Notes: generated from the sequence alone by a model not told the origin. Counted from the stretch's first letter, positions 7,669 through 15,596 are shown. The stretch: DNA of 17,256 nucleotides from Promethearchaeota archaeon (GCA_030605085.1 JAUWBH010000132.1:1-17256); one strand, 5' to 3'. Translations and numbers: made by a program.

Positions 7669-7758
7669 TTACATTTCCAACAAAATTTTATGAATGTTTG
7701 AAAAGGATTCCGCAACCTTTTCTAGAATAATTTCTTCAAAAAAGAAATAGCCGCACTC
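7669..7758 (-). pseudogene. Possible 3' remnant of a lost gene
   Basis: A 29-codon startless frame between TGA and TAA reads ECGYFFFEEIILEKVAES followed by FSNIHKILLEM, an amphipathic helical pattern typical of a protein C-terminus. Other minus-strand frames just upstream also look protein-like. It may be the end of a HEPN-like or other small helical protein broken by frameshifts; the family is not certain, and chance cannot be excluded at this length. Confidence 0.25.
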
Positions 7759-7934
7759 TCATATGAATAATAATCAATCAGCTCAATTAATAATATTTTA
7801 CTTTTTCGGTAATTTCACGTAAATAATCGTTAACTTGTTATTCGTCAATTACTACTACTAATGACCCTTGATTATTTCATTAATCCTATAGTTAATAAGA
7901 AGATTAAAAAACAATAAAATCAATATATCATACC

Positions 7935-9137
7935 ATGGTGATATATTTCTCGTTCTTGTTTCATATTTATCAACCACCAGTACAAATCCCACCCGTAATA
8001 AAACAAATTGTTAACGAATCTTATCGTCCAATTATTAACGCACTGCGAGACCATCCAGAAGCTAAAATAACTCTAAATATTAATGGCACTTTAACCGAAC
8101 AATTAAACGATTTCGGATATGTAGATTTAATCGAGGGCATTGCAAATATAGCGTCAAGAGGGCAAATAGAATTTACTAGTTCAGGAAAATATCATCCAAT
8201 ATTACCACTTATTCCTGCCCCTGAAATTAGACGCCAAATTGAGCTAAATAATGAAACGAATCTTAAATTTTTTGGAAACGAATACAAACCACGAGGTTTT
8301 TTCCCTCCAGAAATGGCAATTTCGGAGGAAGTTATTTCCGTTGTTAAAGAGATGGGATTTGATTGGATAATTATGAGTGGAATAGCCAATGTATTACCGG
8401 AATTTCCTACAAATTTTATATCTCAGCACCTTAACGGTCTAAAATTAATTTTTCGAGACGATTACATCTCTAACGATTGCGCTTTCGATAAGATTAACAA
8501 TGTTGAGACTTTTATAAATAGATTAAAATATAAAAATACAAACGATGATTACTACGTAATTTTAGCTCTTGACGGTGAAACTTTTGGGCATCACGTAAAA
8601 CACGCAATTAATAACTTTTTAATCCCTTTATTTGACGCTCTCCCACATAGAGACGATGTAAAAATTTGTAACATATCAGAGATCATTGATAAATTTCCAT
8701 TAAGCGATGCTCAACTCCCTCGTGCTTCCAGTTGGTCCACCATGCACTCTGATTTACTTCACGATGTTCCGTTCCCCCTCTGGTTCGACCCTAATAATCC
8801 AATTCACATTGAACAACACCGATTTTTTATGTACGCGCTTACTCTGATACATCTTTCTGCTAAATATCGAGATTGCACGAGCGATGAAAAGAAATCAATT
8901 TTCGATAATGCCCGAAATTTTCTTGATCGCGGGATTCATTCGTGTCAACAATGGTGGGCTTCAAAAAGACCGTGGTATTCACCAGATATGATCCTTAGGG
9001 GATTAAACGAAGTGTTAATGGCGAGTGTAAACGCAAAAAGAAGTCTTCCAGACAATGTTCCAGATATAAAAGACGCGTTTGAATTAATAATGGAAGATAT
9101 GCTAAAAGCTCAAAATAAAATTATTTTAAGCTTATAA
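7935..9137 (+). CDS. Glycoside hydrolase family 57 (alpha-glucan-active)
   Basis: A 400-residue cytoplasmic GH57 enzyme. The conserved regions are present: the first strand with FHIYQPP (His10), the region NINGTLTEQL, the nucleophile Glu126 in GFFPPEMAIS, and the acid/base Asp213 in ALDGETFGHH. The C-terminal helical part has the family's SSWST...PFPLWFDPNNPIH pattern and Trp-rich QQWWASKRPW. GH57 members are retaining alpha-amylases, glucanotransferases, branching enzymes or amylopullulanases; the sequence alone does not tell which. The length is short for a branching enzyme (usually over 500), so an amylase or transferase-like role is more likely. There is no signal peptide. No glycogen or maltodextrin genes adjoin. 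No SD is seen before ATG 7935, consistent with leaderless translation. Confidence 0.88.
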   Translation: MVIYFSFLFHIYQPPVQIPPVIKQIVNESYRPIINALRDHPEAKITLNINGTLTEQLNDFGYVDLIEGIANIASRGQIEFTSSGKYHPILPLIPAPEIRRQIELNNETNLKFFGNEYKPRGFFPPEMAISEEVISVVKEMGFDWIIMSGIANVLPEFPTNFISQHLNGLKLIFRDDYISNDCAFDKINNVETFINRLKYKNTNDDYYVILALDGETFGHHVKHAINNFLIPLFDALPHRDDVKICNISEIIDKFPLSDAQLPRASSWSTMHSDLLHDVPFPLWFDPNNPIHIEQHRFFMYALTLIHLSAKYRDCTSDEKKSIFDNARNFLDRGIHSCQQWWASKRPWYSPDMILRGLNEVLMASVNAKRSLPDNVPDIKDAFELIMEDMLKAQNKIILSL

Positions 9138-9302
9138 CCTTACAATTATTTATAAAATTTGGAAATTTCTATAAAAATCGTTCTTTTTCTGATGTATAAT
9201 ATATAGAATCGAAAATATAATCGAATATTATCCATCAGTACCTATTACCATGCTTATTTTTAAATATTTTTTAATATTTTAATAAAATTTAAATTAACAA
9301 TC

Positions 9303-9322
9303 TGTCATATAATTAAATGACA
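9303..9322 (+). promoter_or_regulatory. Probable antitoxin operator of the second vapBC pair
   Basis: An imperfect 20-bp palindrome, tgtcatataattaaatgaca (18 of 20 positions symmetric), lies 21 bases before the vapB ATG. A further half-site, atgacat, occurs at 9337-9343 directly against the start codon. Position and symmetry suit autoregulation by the AbrB antitoxin. Confidence 0.55.
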
Positions 9323-9343
9323 AAAAGAAAATAATGATGACAT

Positions 9344-9580
9344 ATGGAAGAAAAAGTTGAACAAAAAGTATCCTCTAATGGTAGAATAGTAATACCTAAG
9401 AAATGGAGGGAAAAAATGAATTTAACTGATGGATCTATTATTGAGTTAGAATATAATGATGAAATCATAAAACTAAAAAAAAAGAAACATCCATTAGAAG
9501 ATTGTATAGGTCTTTTTGATGGATCAAAATTTACAGAGGAAGATCATGAAGAGGCTAAAAAAAGTCTTTGGAGAAGTTAG
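9344..9580 (+). CDS. vapB: AbrB-type antitoxin (VapB)
   Basis: A 78-residue AbrB-family antitoxin with the hallmark VEQKVSSNGRIVIPKKWREK (4-23) followed by MNLTDGSIIELEYNDEIIKL. The tail DCIGLFDGSKFTEEDHEEAK resembles the toxin-wrapping tails of such VapB proteins. It ends with TAG directly abutting the ATG of the PIN toxin, with ggag inside its last codons serving the toxin. The gene lacks a clear SD of its own; the upstream dyad and A/T-rich promoter lie within 60 bases. Confidence 0.9.
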   Translation: MEEKVEQKVSSNGRIVIPKKWREKMNLTDGSIIELEYNDEIIKLKKKKHPLEDCIGLFDGSKFTEEDHEEAKKSLWRS

Positions 9581-9988
9581 ATGCCGCAAAAAAAATATGT
9601 AGTATTAGATGCTGTAGCATTATTCTATTTACAAATAAGTAATCCTCCCAAAATTCTAAAAGATTTGCGACAAGACATTATTGACGGAAAACTTACTGCT
9701 ATTATTCCTACGGGAGCAATCTCAGAAATATTATGGAAAAAACGAAAAGAAGGTCAAGCGAGCTTAGAAAAATTCAAGATAGCTTATTCAAAATGGAAAA
9801 AAGCCCCAAATATTATAATTGATAGTTTTAATGTAGAAATTTTAGATAAAATGATTGAAATTAAAGAAAGCTACGAATTGCATGATGAAATTATCGCAAT
9901 GACTTGCCATAAATATAAAACTAAAATTATTTACACAAATGATTCTCAATTTAAAGATTTTTGGGATTTGAATCCGAGATCATGGTAG
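9581..9988 (+). CDS. vapC: PIN-domain toxin (VapC-type RNase)
   Basis: A 135-residue PIN protein. The likely metal ligands are Asp10 in VVLDAVALF (an alanine follows where Ser or Thr is common), Glu49 in GAISEILW, Asp102 in ELHDEIIAM and Asp121 in YTNDSQFKDF. It starts immediately after the antitoxin stop codon, with ggag (9570-9573) about 8-11 bases upstream as its ribosome site, so the two proteins are made together. It is only distantly similar to the VapC at 6961-7377, so the two pairs are not recent duplicates. Confidence 0.88.
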   Translation: MPQKKYVVLDAVALFYLQISNPPKILKDLRQDIIDGKLTAIIPTGAISEILWKKRKEGQASLEKFKIAYSKWKKAPNIIIDSFNVEILDKMIEIKESYELHDEIIAMTCHKYKTKIIYTNDSQFKDFWDLNPRSW

Positions 9989-10000
9989 AAAGTATACTTT
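9989..10000. promoter_or_regulatory. Perfect 12-bp palindrome before the orphan antitoxin gene
   Basis: AAAGTATACTTT directly follows the vapC stop codon and lies about 13 bases upstream of a TATA-like tttatatac (about 10014-10022) that should serve the gene at 10054. Its half-site, AAAGTAT, is the same as in the dyad before the first vapBC pair. It could be an operator or a short hairpin ending the vapBC transcript. Confidence 0.4.
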
Positions 10001-10053
10001 TTAAGATTTTACTTTTATATACATATTATACAAATATACAAAGGTAAACTAAT

Positions 10054-10338
10054 ATGTCCATCGTAAAAATTAAAAATAAAAAAGCACTTGAACAACTTCA
10101 AGCTAAATTAACTCTCAGATTAGGTAGAAAACCCACACAACAAGAAACGCTTGATTATTGCGTGATGTTAGCAAACCAAGATTTTGAAAAATTAGTGCAA
10201 TTAGCTTCGGAAGTACCATTATTAAACCCTGAAAAAGCCAAAAGAATAATTGAAGAAAGAGATAAATTAAGCGAGATACCATACAAACCTTTAATAAAAT
10301 TTGATAATCCGGAAGATAATGATATCTATGGACTTTAA
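10054..10338 (+). CDS. Antitoxin-like protein (RHH/VapB-type), toxin gene missing
   Basis: A 94-residue protein. Residues 10-46 (LEQLQAKLTLRLGRKPTQQE followed by TLDYCVMLAN) match the pattern of ribbon-helix-helix-like archaeal antitoxins, in which K(L)GRKPT(Q)QE precedes the second helix. The acidic tail (FDNPEDNDIYGL) is the type that embraces a PIN toxin. An SD, aaggt (10041-10045), precedes the ATG. Normally a VapC starts at or overlaps the antitoxin stop; here the next gene is on the other strand, 10 bases away. An ATG does overlap the end (10328, reading MDFNQG...), but it runs antisense to the nitrilase gene and shows no PIN motif. The toxin has probably been lost. Confidence 0.7.
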   Translation: MSIVKIKNKKALEQLQAKLTLRLGRKPTQQETLDYCVMLANQDFEKLVQLASEVPLLNPEKAKRIIEERDKLSEIPYKPLIKFDNPEDNDIYGL

Positions 10339-10348
10339 TCAGGGAATA

Positions 10349-13300
10349 TTATCTCGTACTTTGGATAAATGGTTTTTCCTTTTTCTGTTCTCTTTCCCAT
10401 TTTTTGCGCTCCGAACGCAATTTAAAGAGGTCCACATCTTTATAGATTAAATCTTCCTCTTTTGGGGGTATAGTTCGTTCGATTCGTTCTTTTTCTGGTG
10501 TATATATAAGAGAATCACCGAATTCCGCAACATTAGCGAAAAAACAATATGCGTAGATGGATCTGCGGGCATCGAAATGGGCGGCTCTAAAGTCAGCTGT
10601 TACCGGAGTGAATGCAGGATTTAATATTATATCAACGGGAGGTTCAAAATTTTTTAATTCTACCCTTAGATCCATGTCAAGAAAGTCTCGGCATATGGCA
10701 ACTGCGATCCTTCCATATTCCGTGTTACAGACAATAGTTTTTCTAGGAATTGTTCCTGTTTCTATTCCTTCTTTGAACCTTTTTCCCTCAATGTGTATTA
10801 AGGCTGGGATGTGTTTTTCTTGTTCCCATAGGATCCCATCAGGACCTATTACCATACTCAGGTTTCGCTTAGTCTTTTGGTCGTGGTACGATCCTGGAAC
10901 GATATACATCTCATACAATTTTGCTAAGTCTGATATCTCTTCCAAGAATTCGCTATAATTAAAATCAACTGTCATTTCTGGAAAGAGCAATATGTTAACA
11001 CCATTTTTATTTGCGTTTTCAACCATTTTTTTAATGTTAGATCTCACTATTTCAACCTTATCTTCTCGAAGACCTAAAAGACCTGAAGTCCTCATCTCGT
11101 AAAACTCGTTAAGGATGTCGCCTGTAGTAGACACGCCTATCTGGGCAATACCAACCCTAAATTCACTTTTTTGAACTTTTGGGTATTGTTTCGATAAATC
11201 TCTATAGACGAGCTCGTATTTTCTTTTTGCCACTCTTTCTTCTATAACTCGCCTTTCTTCTTCTTGGATCTCTCGTACTTCGCTTAATCTTGTAGAATGA
11301 CCGATTTCTATGGGACATGAAGGGGCAACTATGCCTACAGTGCTTTTAGAAATGGAAGGTTCTTTGATAGTGTTTAAAGCTGAAACCAGAATTTTTTCTT
11401 CCTTTTTCAATCTATTCAATCTTTTTTGGATTTCCTCTTCCTTCTCTTTATAACCTGCTTTGCTGAATAACTCTGCCGCTGATGTCAAGTATCTAAATCC
11501 GATTCCTAATAATTTTTGCCTTTCGTCAAGCTCTAACGCTTCGTCTGCTCTAATTAGATGCCATGCCGCGTCAAAATAAGTTGATGTAGCCAGAGCCCAA
11601 TCTGCGCCACTTTCAAAGCCAGCTTTATCGTATGAGGAAGCTGCTTTTCTGAGCATTATTTTGATTTTCTGATATAGTTGTGTTTTAATCTGTTTTTCAA
11701 TAGACTCATCAAATTTACATCCGTATTCTAGAGCTTGGCAGAAAGCGGAATTACCTGAAGCTAATAACTTTAATTTCGCTTCTGTGAAGAGATTGCTAGC
11801 CTTTTTAAATAGATTTGCCGCTCCTGCGAATCGAACAGAATCTTCGTATTTACTAGCAAGTTCCATGCTTTCCCAGGCTCTACATAGGTAATATATAGCC
11901 TCTAATTCTCTTCGTTCTCGCTCAATTTTAAATACTGTACAAACATGCCTAAATTGGGAAGCCGCGATTGCAAACTTCTCAGCAGCCGCAAGGTGTTGAC
12001 CTTGTTTTCCTAAAATTCTTGCTTCTTCAAGATCTATCCTGGCAGAGCAGTAATTCATTCTTATTTTAGCTACTTTTTCGAGTTTCTCAATCCGTTCATT
12101 TTCCCGTTTTTCCTTAACACTTTTAGAGGCTTGTTTAAGTGTTTTAATAGCGTTTTCGAATGATTCTTGTGTCATTTCGTATTTTTCAATGGCTTTTTCT
12201 TGATATTCTTGTTTACTGAGTTGCTCTGCTTCTTCTAAAAACGCCCAAGAAGCGTAATAGGAGGCTTCATAGCTGTATCTAGACACTTTTCCCAACATTT
12301 CACTCGCTTCCTCATAACTTTCTTGAGCTTTTAAGTGATTTTCCCTCTTATGATATGTTTTAGCCATTTCGATTAAATTCCATGCAGACGCATACGAAAC
12401 CTTCTCTTGAGTTCTATTTTTTAAAGGTTTATATTCGATATTATTCAGCGAATCAAAGTAAGCTTCTCGAGCTTTTTGATAAAGTTCTGCTGAGTTCATA
12501 TGATTACCCAATCGATCTTCTATACGAGTCATGTATTCGTAGGTCGAAGCTACATATGATGGATATCCACTTTCAATGCTTTCTCTGATAACATCGAGAA
12601 ATAATTCTTTAGCTTGTATTAATGGCTTCGTATCCCCCTTAATAATACTAATCTCTTCGTAAAGAAGTCCTAATCTAATCTTTCCAATAAGAATTCCCGT
12701 CTTAGATTCTGGTGTATGTTCAATATATTTCTTAGAAGCATCTGCGGCAACCGACAGCATTTTGATTTTATCTTCCTTATTCTCGGAGAGGTCAGCAAGA
12801 GTTTTATGGGCAATATATAAGGAAGAGTAACCGACAGCTCGTACTAAACCTCCTTCGAAATTCTCAGCCATTTCTTCTGCCTGTTGAGCGTAGTGAGCCA
12901 TTTTTTCTGCGTATTTATTCCGTTCGTCCTTCGAGGTTGAAAGAGCCGTTAATTGCGAGTAGGAATATGTTAACATCTGACAATACCACACAGATATTGG
13001 ATGAGACGAAAAAACCTTCAAAGAATCTTTTGCGTGTTTTATCCCTTGTTTGGCGTAAGATATCCTCTGGTTCGTTTTGAAAAAACTCCTTTGGGCCATA
13101 TTTGCATAATAGAAAATAGGCAAAAGGTTCGCATAGAATCTCGCATAGGAATATACTCCTGAGTAAATTTTTCCTAACTCCAGGATTTCTTTAACATCGT
13201 TTAAAATTCTTTTTTGGACATATTTAAATTTTCGACCGAACAAAGCCCACCAGTTTAAGGAATGCAAAGATAGAATTACCAGTGATTTAAAATTTGCTTT

Positions 13301-14056
13301 CCTTAAGTAAGTTAAAGCCTTTTCGAATAGCATTAATCCTTTGTCATTCCACTTCCTTTGTTCTGCTTCGTTCTCAATAAAATGAGACGCAAATATGCAA
13401 TACCAATTCCCAGCTATAAAATGAATCATTCCAAGGGCTCTTGGATCTTCACATTCCTTAATAAATTTTAAAGCTTCTTCCGCTCTTGAAAGACTATCAT
13501 TGAAATTTTTCTTTATGACCTTATCTCGCTTAAAATCTTTAAAAAAAACTTGAGAAATATTTAACGTCGCTTCAGCAATTAAAGACTCGGAAAAAAGTTG
13601 AATATTTCCAATATCTTTTGAAATTCTAACAGCTTCAGCGACTATTTTTATACCTTTCTGATAGATGCGATCAATTTCCGATTTTTCTGAGGAATACATT
13701 CCGAGAAAAGATAAAACTAGTGCTGCTCGACTCAATGTTCTTGCCATACTCTCTTGATCGTCATCTTTTGAATAAAATTCACTCGATTCGATAAAGAGTT
13801 CCCAAGAATCGCTAAATGCCTTTTTCACTTCGAATAAAGACCCACCAATATATCCTTTACCTAAAAATGTGCTTGCCCTGCATTCCAATTCCTTAGCCTT
13901 ATTTTTTTTCTGATTAAAAAGATTCACAGCCTCATTATAAGCACTAATAGCATTTTTGTTTTGTACTACATACGCCTCCGCCGTTTCTGCAGTCTCGCCA
14001 GCCAAAAGATAAATCTCCCCGAGTTTTTTATAAAATTCTGCAGCTTTCGCCACCAT
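10349..14056 (-). CDS. Giant helical-repeat (TPR-like) protein fused to a C-terminal nitrilase domain
   Basis: A 1235-residue protein from ATG 14056; a longer frame to ATG 14179 is interrupted by TAG. Residues 1 to about 900 are TPR-like helix pairs (for example WNLIEMAKTYHKRENHLKAQ, AAEKFAIAASQFRHV), with a segment GNSAFCQALEYGCKFDESIE and a later STVGIVAPSCPIE that I recall from archaeal multidomain repeat proteins. A charged helix (about 925-957) links to a carbon-nitrogen hydrolase domain (about 965-1205) with the full catalytic triad: Glu1027 (LLFPEMTVD), Lys1081 (EQEKHIPALI) and Cys1122 (VAICRDFLDM). Nitrilase-family enzymes hydrolyse amides or nitriles with the Cys thioester. The substrate is unknown. 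The layout suggests a repeat-based sensor or scaffold steering an enzyme; that role is inferred. The protein is probably cytosolic, without signal or membrane segments. It stands alone as an operon between two broken TA modules. Confidence 0.85.
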   Translation of the reverse strand: MVAKAAEFYKKLGEIYLLAGETAETAEAYVVQNKNAISAYNEAVNLFNQKKNKAKELECRASTFLGKGYIGGSLFEVKKAFSDSWELFIESSEFYSKDDDQESMARTLSRAALVLSFLGMYSSEKSEIDRIYQKGIKIVAEAVRISKDIGNIQLFSESLIAEATLNISQVFFKDFKRDKVIKKNFNDSLSRAEEALKFIKECEDPRALGMIHFIAGNWYCIFASHFIENEAEQRKWNDKGLMLFEKALTYLRKANFKSLVILSLHSLNWWALFGRKFKYVQKRILNDVKEILELGKIYSGVYSYARFYANLLPIFYYANMAQRSFFKTNQRISYAKQGIKHAKDSLKVFSSHPISVWYCQMLTYSYSQLTALSTSKDERNKYAEKMAHYAQQAEEMAENFEGGLVRAVGYSSLYIAHKTLADLSENKEDKIKMLSVAADASKKYIEHTPESKTGILIGKIRLGLLYEEISIIKGDTKPLIQAKELFLDVIRESIESGYPSYVASTYEYMTRIEDRLGNHMNSAELYQKAREAYFDSLNNIEYKPLKNRTQEKVSYASAWNLIEMAKTYHKRENHLKAQESYEEASEMLGKVSRYSYEASYYASWAFLEEAEQLSKQEYQEKAIEKYEMTQESFENAIKTLKQASKSVKEKRENERIEKLEKVAKIRMNYCSARIDLEEARILGKQGQHLAAAEKFAIAASQFRHVCTVFKIERERRELEAIYYLCRAWESMELASKYEDSVRFAGAANLFKKASNLFTEAKLKLLASGNSAFCQALEYGCKFDESIEKQIKTQLYQKIKIMLRKAASSYDKAGFESGADWALATSTYFDAAWHLIRADEALELDERQKLLGIGFRYLTSAAELFSKAGYKEKEEEIQKRLNRLKKEEKILVSALNTIKEPSISKSTVGIVAPSCPIEIGHSTRLSEVREIQEEERRVIEERVAKRKYELVYRDLSKQYPKVQKSEFRVGIAQIGVSTTGDILNEFYEMRTSGLLGLREDKVEIVRSNIKKMVENANKNGVNILLFPEMTVDFNYSEFLEEISDLAKLYEMYIVPGSYHDQKTKRNLSMVIGPDGILWEQEKHIPALIHIEGKRFKEGIETGTIPRKTIVCNTEYGRIAVAICRDFLDMDLRVELKNFEPPVDIILNPAFTPVTADFRAAHFDARRSIYAYCFFANVAEFGDSLIYTPEKERIERTIPPKEEDLIYKDVDLFKLRSERKKWEREQKKEKPFIQSTR

Positions 14057-14179
14057 TTTTTTATCTAAAAGAGATTTTACAACACGCTCGTACAGCTTTG
14101 CTGCTTCGACCCAGTTATAAACTTTTTCTTCAGCCTAAGCTTTTTCTAATAAGACTGCTTCATTATTCTCACTTATCAT
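14057..14179 (-). pseudogene. 5' extension of the nitrilase-fusion gene with in-frame TAG
   Basis: The reading frame of the giant gene continues upstream for 41 codons to ATG 14179: MISENNEAVLLEKA, then TAG (14137-14135), then AEEKVYNWVEAAKLYERVVK, which is clear TPR-type helix running into the annotated start. A CAG (Gln) at the stop would restore KAQAEE. No ATG, GTG or TTG lies in frame between the TAG and ATG 14056. TAG is the ordinary stop of several genes here (PhoU-like, HAD, both genes of the second vapBC pair), so general pyrrolysine recoding is unlikely; a nonsense mutation or sequence error is simplest. Confidence 0.7.
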
Positions 14180-14190
14180 TATATTGAAAC

Positions 14191-14274
14191 TCAATCTTTA
14201 TAATCGCTTAAGAAATTCAAATTTCTTACGATGATATCAATTTTTCCTTGAATTAAATCTTTATCTATTCGCAT
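14191..14274 (-). pseudogene. Truncated HEPN (DUF86-like) toxin
   Basis: MRIDKDLIQGKIDIIVRNLN FLSDYKD then TGA: 27 residues that match the first helix of HEPN proteins paired with MNT nucleotidyltransferases, which are normally about 130-140 residues long. The ATG lies inside the last codons of the nucleotidyltransferase gene (14-base overlap), the usual arrangement of MNT-HEPN operons. The remaining four helices and the RNase motif (R-x4-6-H) are missing; 11 bases later the giant nitrilase gene frame begins. So the toxin was cut by a rearrangement. Confidence 0.65.
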
Positions 14275-14680
14275 ATCTCAACCTTCGCATCTTATCGTAA
14301 TATTCAAAATGTGGTTTGATATCCAAATATTCTTTCATAATCTTTGCTTCAAACTGAACTCTTTTATGGTCGTCTTTTGAATAGATAAGTTTTGAATTTT
14401 TAAGAACAGAAAAAAGAAATCTTAAAGGTTTTCCATTTAATATTCGTACATCGACGGGCTTAAAAGTATTGAATGTTTTTTTTAAAAGTTTTTCTAATTG
14501 TCCAGATAATTTTGCTTCGTACAAAACACCTGGCTTAAAATCGTTTCTAATTAACAATCCAATGTCAATATCTTCATAAAATTCGCTTGATAAAAAAGAA
14601 CCGTAGAGATAAGATGCAATTATCTCGTTTTTTTCCGAGAATATTTGGTGAAATGCAACCTTAAGTTTTTCAAAATTCAT
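14261..14680 (-). CDS. mntA: MNT-type minimal nucleotidyltransferase (MntA-like antitoxin)
   Basis: A 139-residue protein of the DNA polymerase beta-like nucleotidyltransferase fold. It has the signature Gly27-Ser28 in YLYGSFLSSEFYEDIDIGLL with the metal-binding pair Asp37 and Asp39, and a third carboxylate Asp77 in PVDVRIL. In MNT-HEPN systems this enzyme adds AMP units to a tyrosine of the HEPN RNase and so silences it. Its natural partner should follow and overlap; a 27-residue HEPN stub does so. The enzyme looks complete, so it may persist as an orphan or act on another HEPN protein elsewhere. The gene name reflects family likeness only. Confidence 0.82.
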   Translation of the reverse strand: MNFEKLKVAFHQIFSEKNEIIASYLYGSFLSSEFYEDIDIGLLIRNDFKPGVLYEAKLSGQLEKLLKKTFNTFKPVDVRILNGKPLRFLFSVLKNSKLIYSKDDHKRVQFEAKIMKEYLDIKPHFEYYDKMRRLRYANR

Positions 14681-14763
14681 TTTCTAATAATTTTAATACC
14701 TATTCAATTAAATATTTTTTTCGTAGAAAAAAGCATTAGCAATTACACAAGTTACATAGATAA

Positions 14764-14934
14764 TTATTTTGAAACCGTTTTCCGACTTTTTAAAAACTTA
14801 ACTGCTCGAAAAAGATGTAATTCAAAAAGCATATCATCGTGAGGGAACTCTTTTCTCACTTCTTTAACTAGTTTCTCTTTTTCTTTATTACTTAAATCCA
14901 AATCTTTCAAAAGATTCTTAATATCATATAACAT
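14764..14934 (-). CDS. 56-residue helical partner of the PIN protein (putative antitoxin)
   Basis: A small gene 10 bases downstream of the PIN stop, with gagg as ribosome site overlapping that stop. The product reads MLYDIKNLLKDLDLSNKEKE, then KLVKEVRKEFPHDDMLFELH, then LFRAVKFLKSRKTVSK: two or three helices with the SxxEKExLVxEVxKEFPxDxMLxELHxxRAxK pattern I recall from small proteins encoded next to PIN genes in archaea and bacteria. The toxin-first gene order differs from the classic antitoxin-first VapBC. The antitoxin role is inferred from pairing. Confidence 0.72.
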   Translation of the reverse strand: MLYDIKNLLKDLDLSNKEKEKLVKEVRKEFPHDDMLFELHLFRAVKFLKSRKTVSK

Positions 14935-14944
14935 ATTTTAACCT

Positions 14945-15397
14945 CTATAATTCCGGTGGAGCAAGAATTTCTATAGATTTATAACCTTCTTTTAAATTAA
15001 TTAAGTTAACTTCAATTCGAGTTTTTCTTTTTACTAAATGTTTAAAATTCCAACTAACTAAAATATCTAACGAATATACTGTAGTAAATGCTATATGCAT
15101 AGCATCGCTTTCATATTTTTCAGGAATAAATCCTTCCGTAATGTAGATTTTTGATAATTGTCTAACTTCTGATGAGATTTTAATTTCTTTTCCATTATTA
15201 AGAGCGATTTTTAGTTTATTTCTCAAATTTTGATCGGTTACAGCATTTATTTCTTCAAGGTTTATATCTGAGTAATAAAGTTCATAATTCTTTATATTCT
15301 CCCAAAATTCTTTAGTCTGTTTTTGACGATTTAAATCCCTTTCGTCATATAATGCGCTATAAACCGAAGTATCTAAATATATCTTCAATTTTTTCAT
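14945..15397 (-). CDS. PIN-domain nuclease (VapC-like)
   Basis: A 150-residue PIN-domain protein of a subfamily distinct from the two VapCs to the left. Acidic residues: Asp9 in IYLDTSVYSAL, Glu48-Glu49 in DINLEEINAV, Asp98 in KYESDAMHIAF, and the fourth position region DILVSWNFKHLV (110-121), where the WNFKH block is characteristic of this subgroup. It is predicted to cut RNA with two metal ions. It is co-transcribed with the 56-residue helical protein downstream, which probably neutralises it. Its own start sits in ttgaATG with an A/T-rich promoter (about 15420-15450). Confidence 0.85.
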   Translation of the reverse strand: MKKLKIYLDTSVYSALYDERDLNRQKQTKEFWENIKNYELYYSDINLEEINAVTDQNLRNKLKIALNNGKEIKISSEVRQLSKIYITEGFIPEKYESDAMHIAFTTVYSLDILVSWNFKHLVKRKTRIEVNLINLKEGYKSIEILAPPEL

Positions 15398-15596
15398 TCA
15401 ATCTCAGTTTATAATAAGATAAAATGCTTTATTAAATATTAGGTTGTTAGAAATCTCAGCAGAATAGAAATATAAAATCCCTTTAATTACCCCTTTTTCT
15501 TAATAAATAATGCTTACAATTCGCAATTATATAATTTGTACATCCAACTTTTTTGAGACTAAACTTTTTAAATAATTTAAAATCTAATTTCTTAAT

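Larger units (their letters stand above)
7621..7934. other. 314-bp gap between divergent vapB and GH57 genes
   Basis: The left end holds the vapB promoter dyad and a short decayed frame (7669-7758). The right end (about 7890-7934) is A/T-rich and should hold the GH57 promoter. The middle shows scattered protein-like minus-strand pieces such as VNDYLREITEKVKYY (about 7798-7845), interrupted by stops. No RNA gene is seen. Confidence 0.5.

Noticed and set aside
10557..10958. A 133-codon plus-strand ORF inside the nitrilase domain
   Set aside because: It is antisense to highly conserved catalytic motifs, and its length is explained by the codon use of the real gene.
14135..14137. Pyrrolysine as an explanation of the in-frame TAG
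   Set aside because: TAG is the normal stop of at least four genes here and the position fits a Gln codon; no pyl genes or PYLIS-like element is visible.
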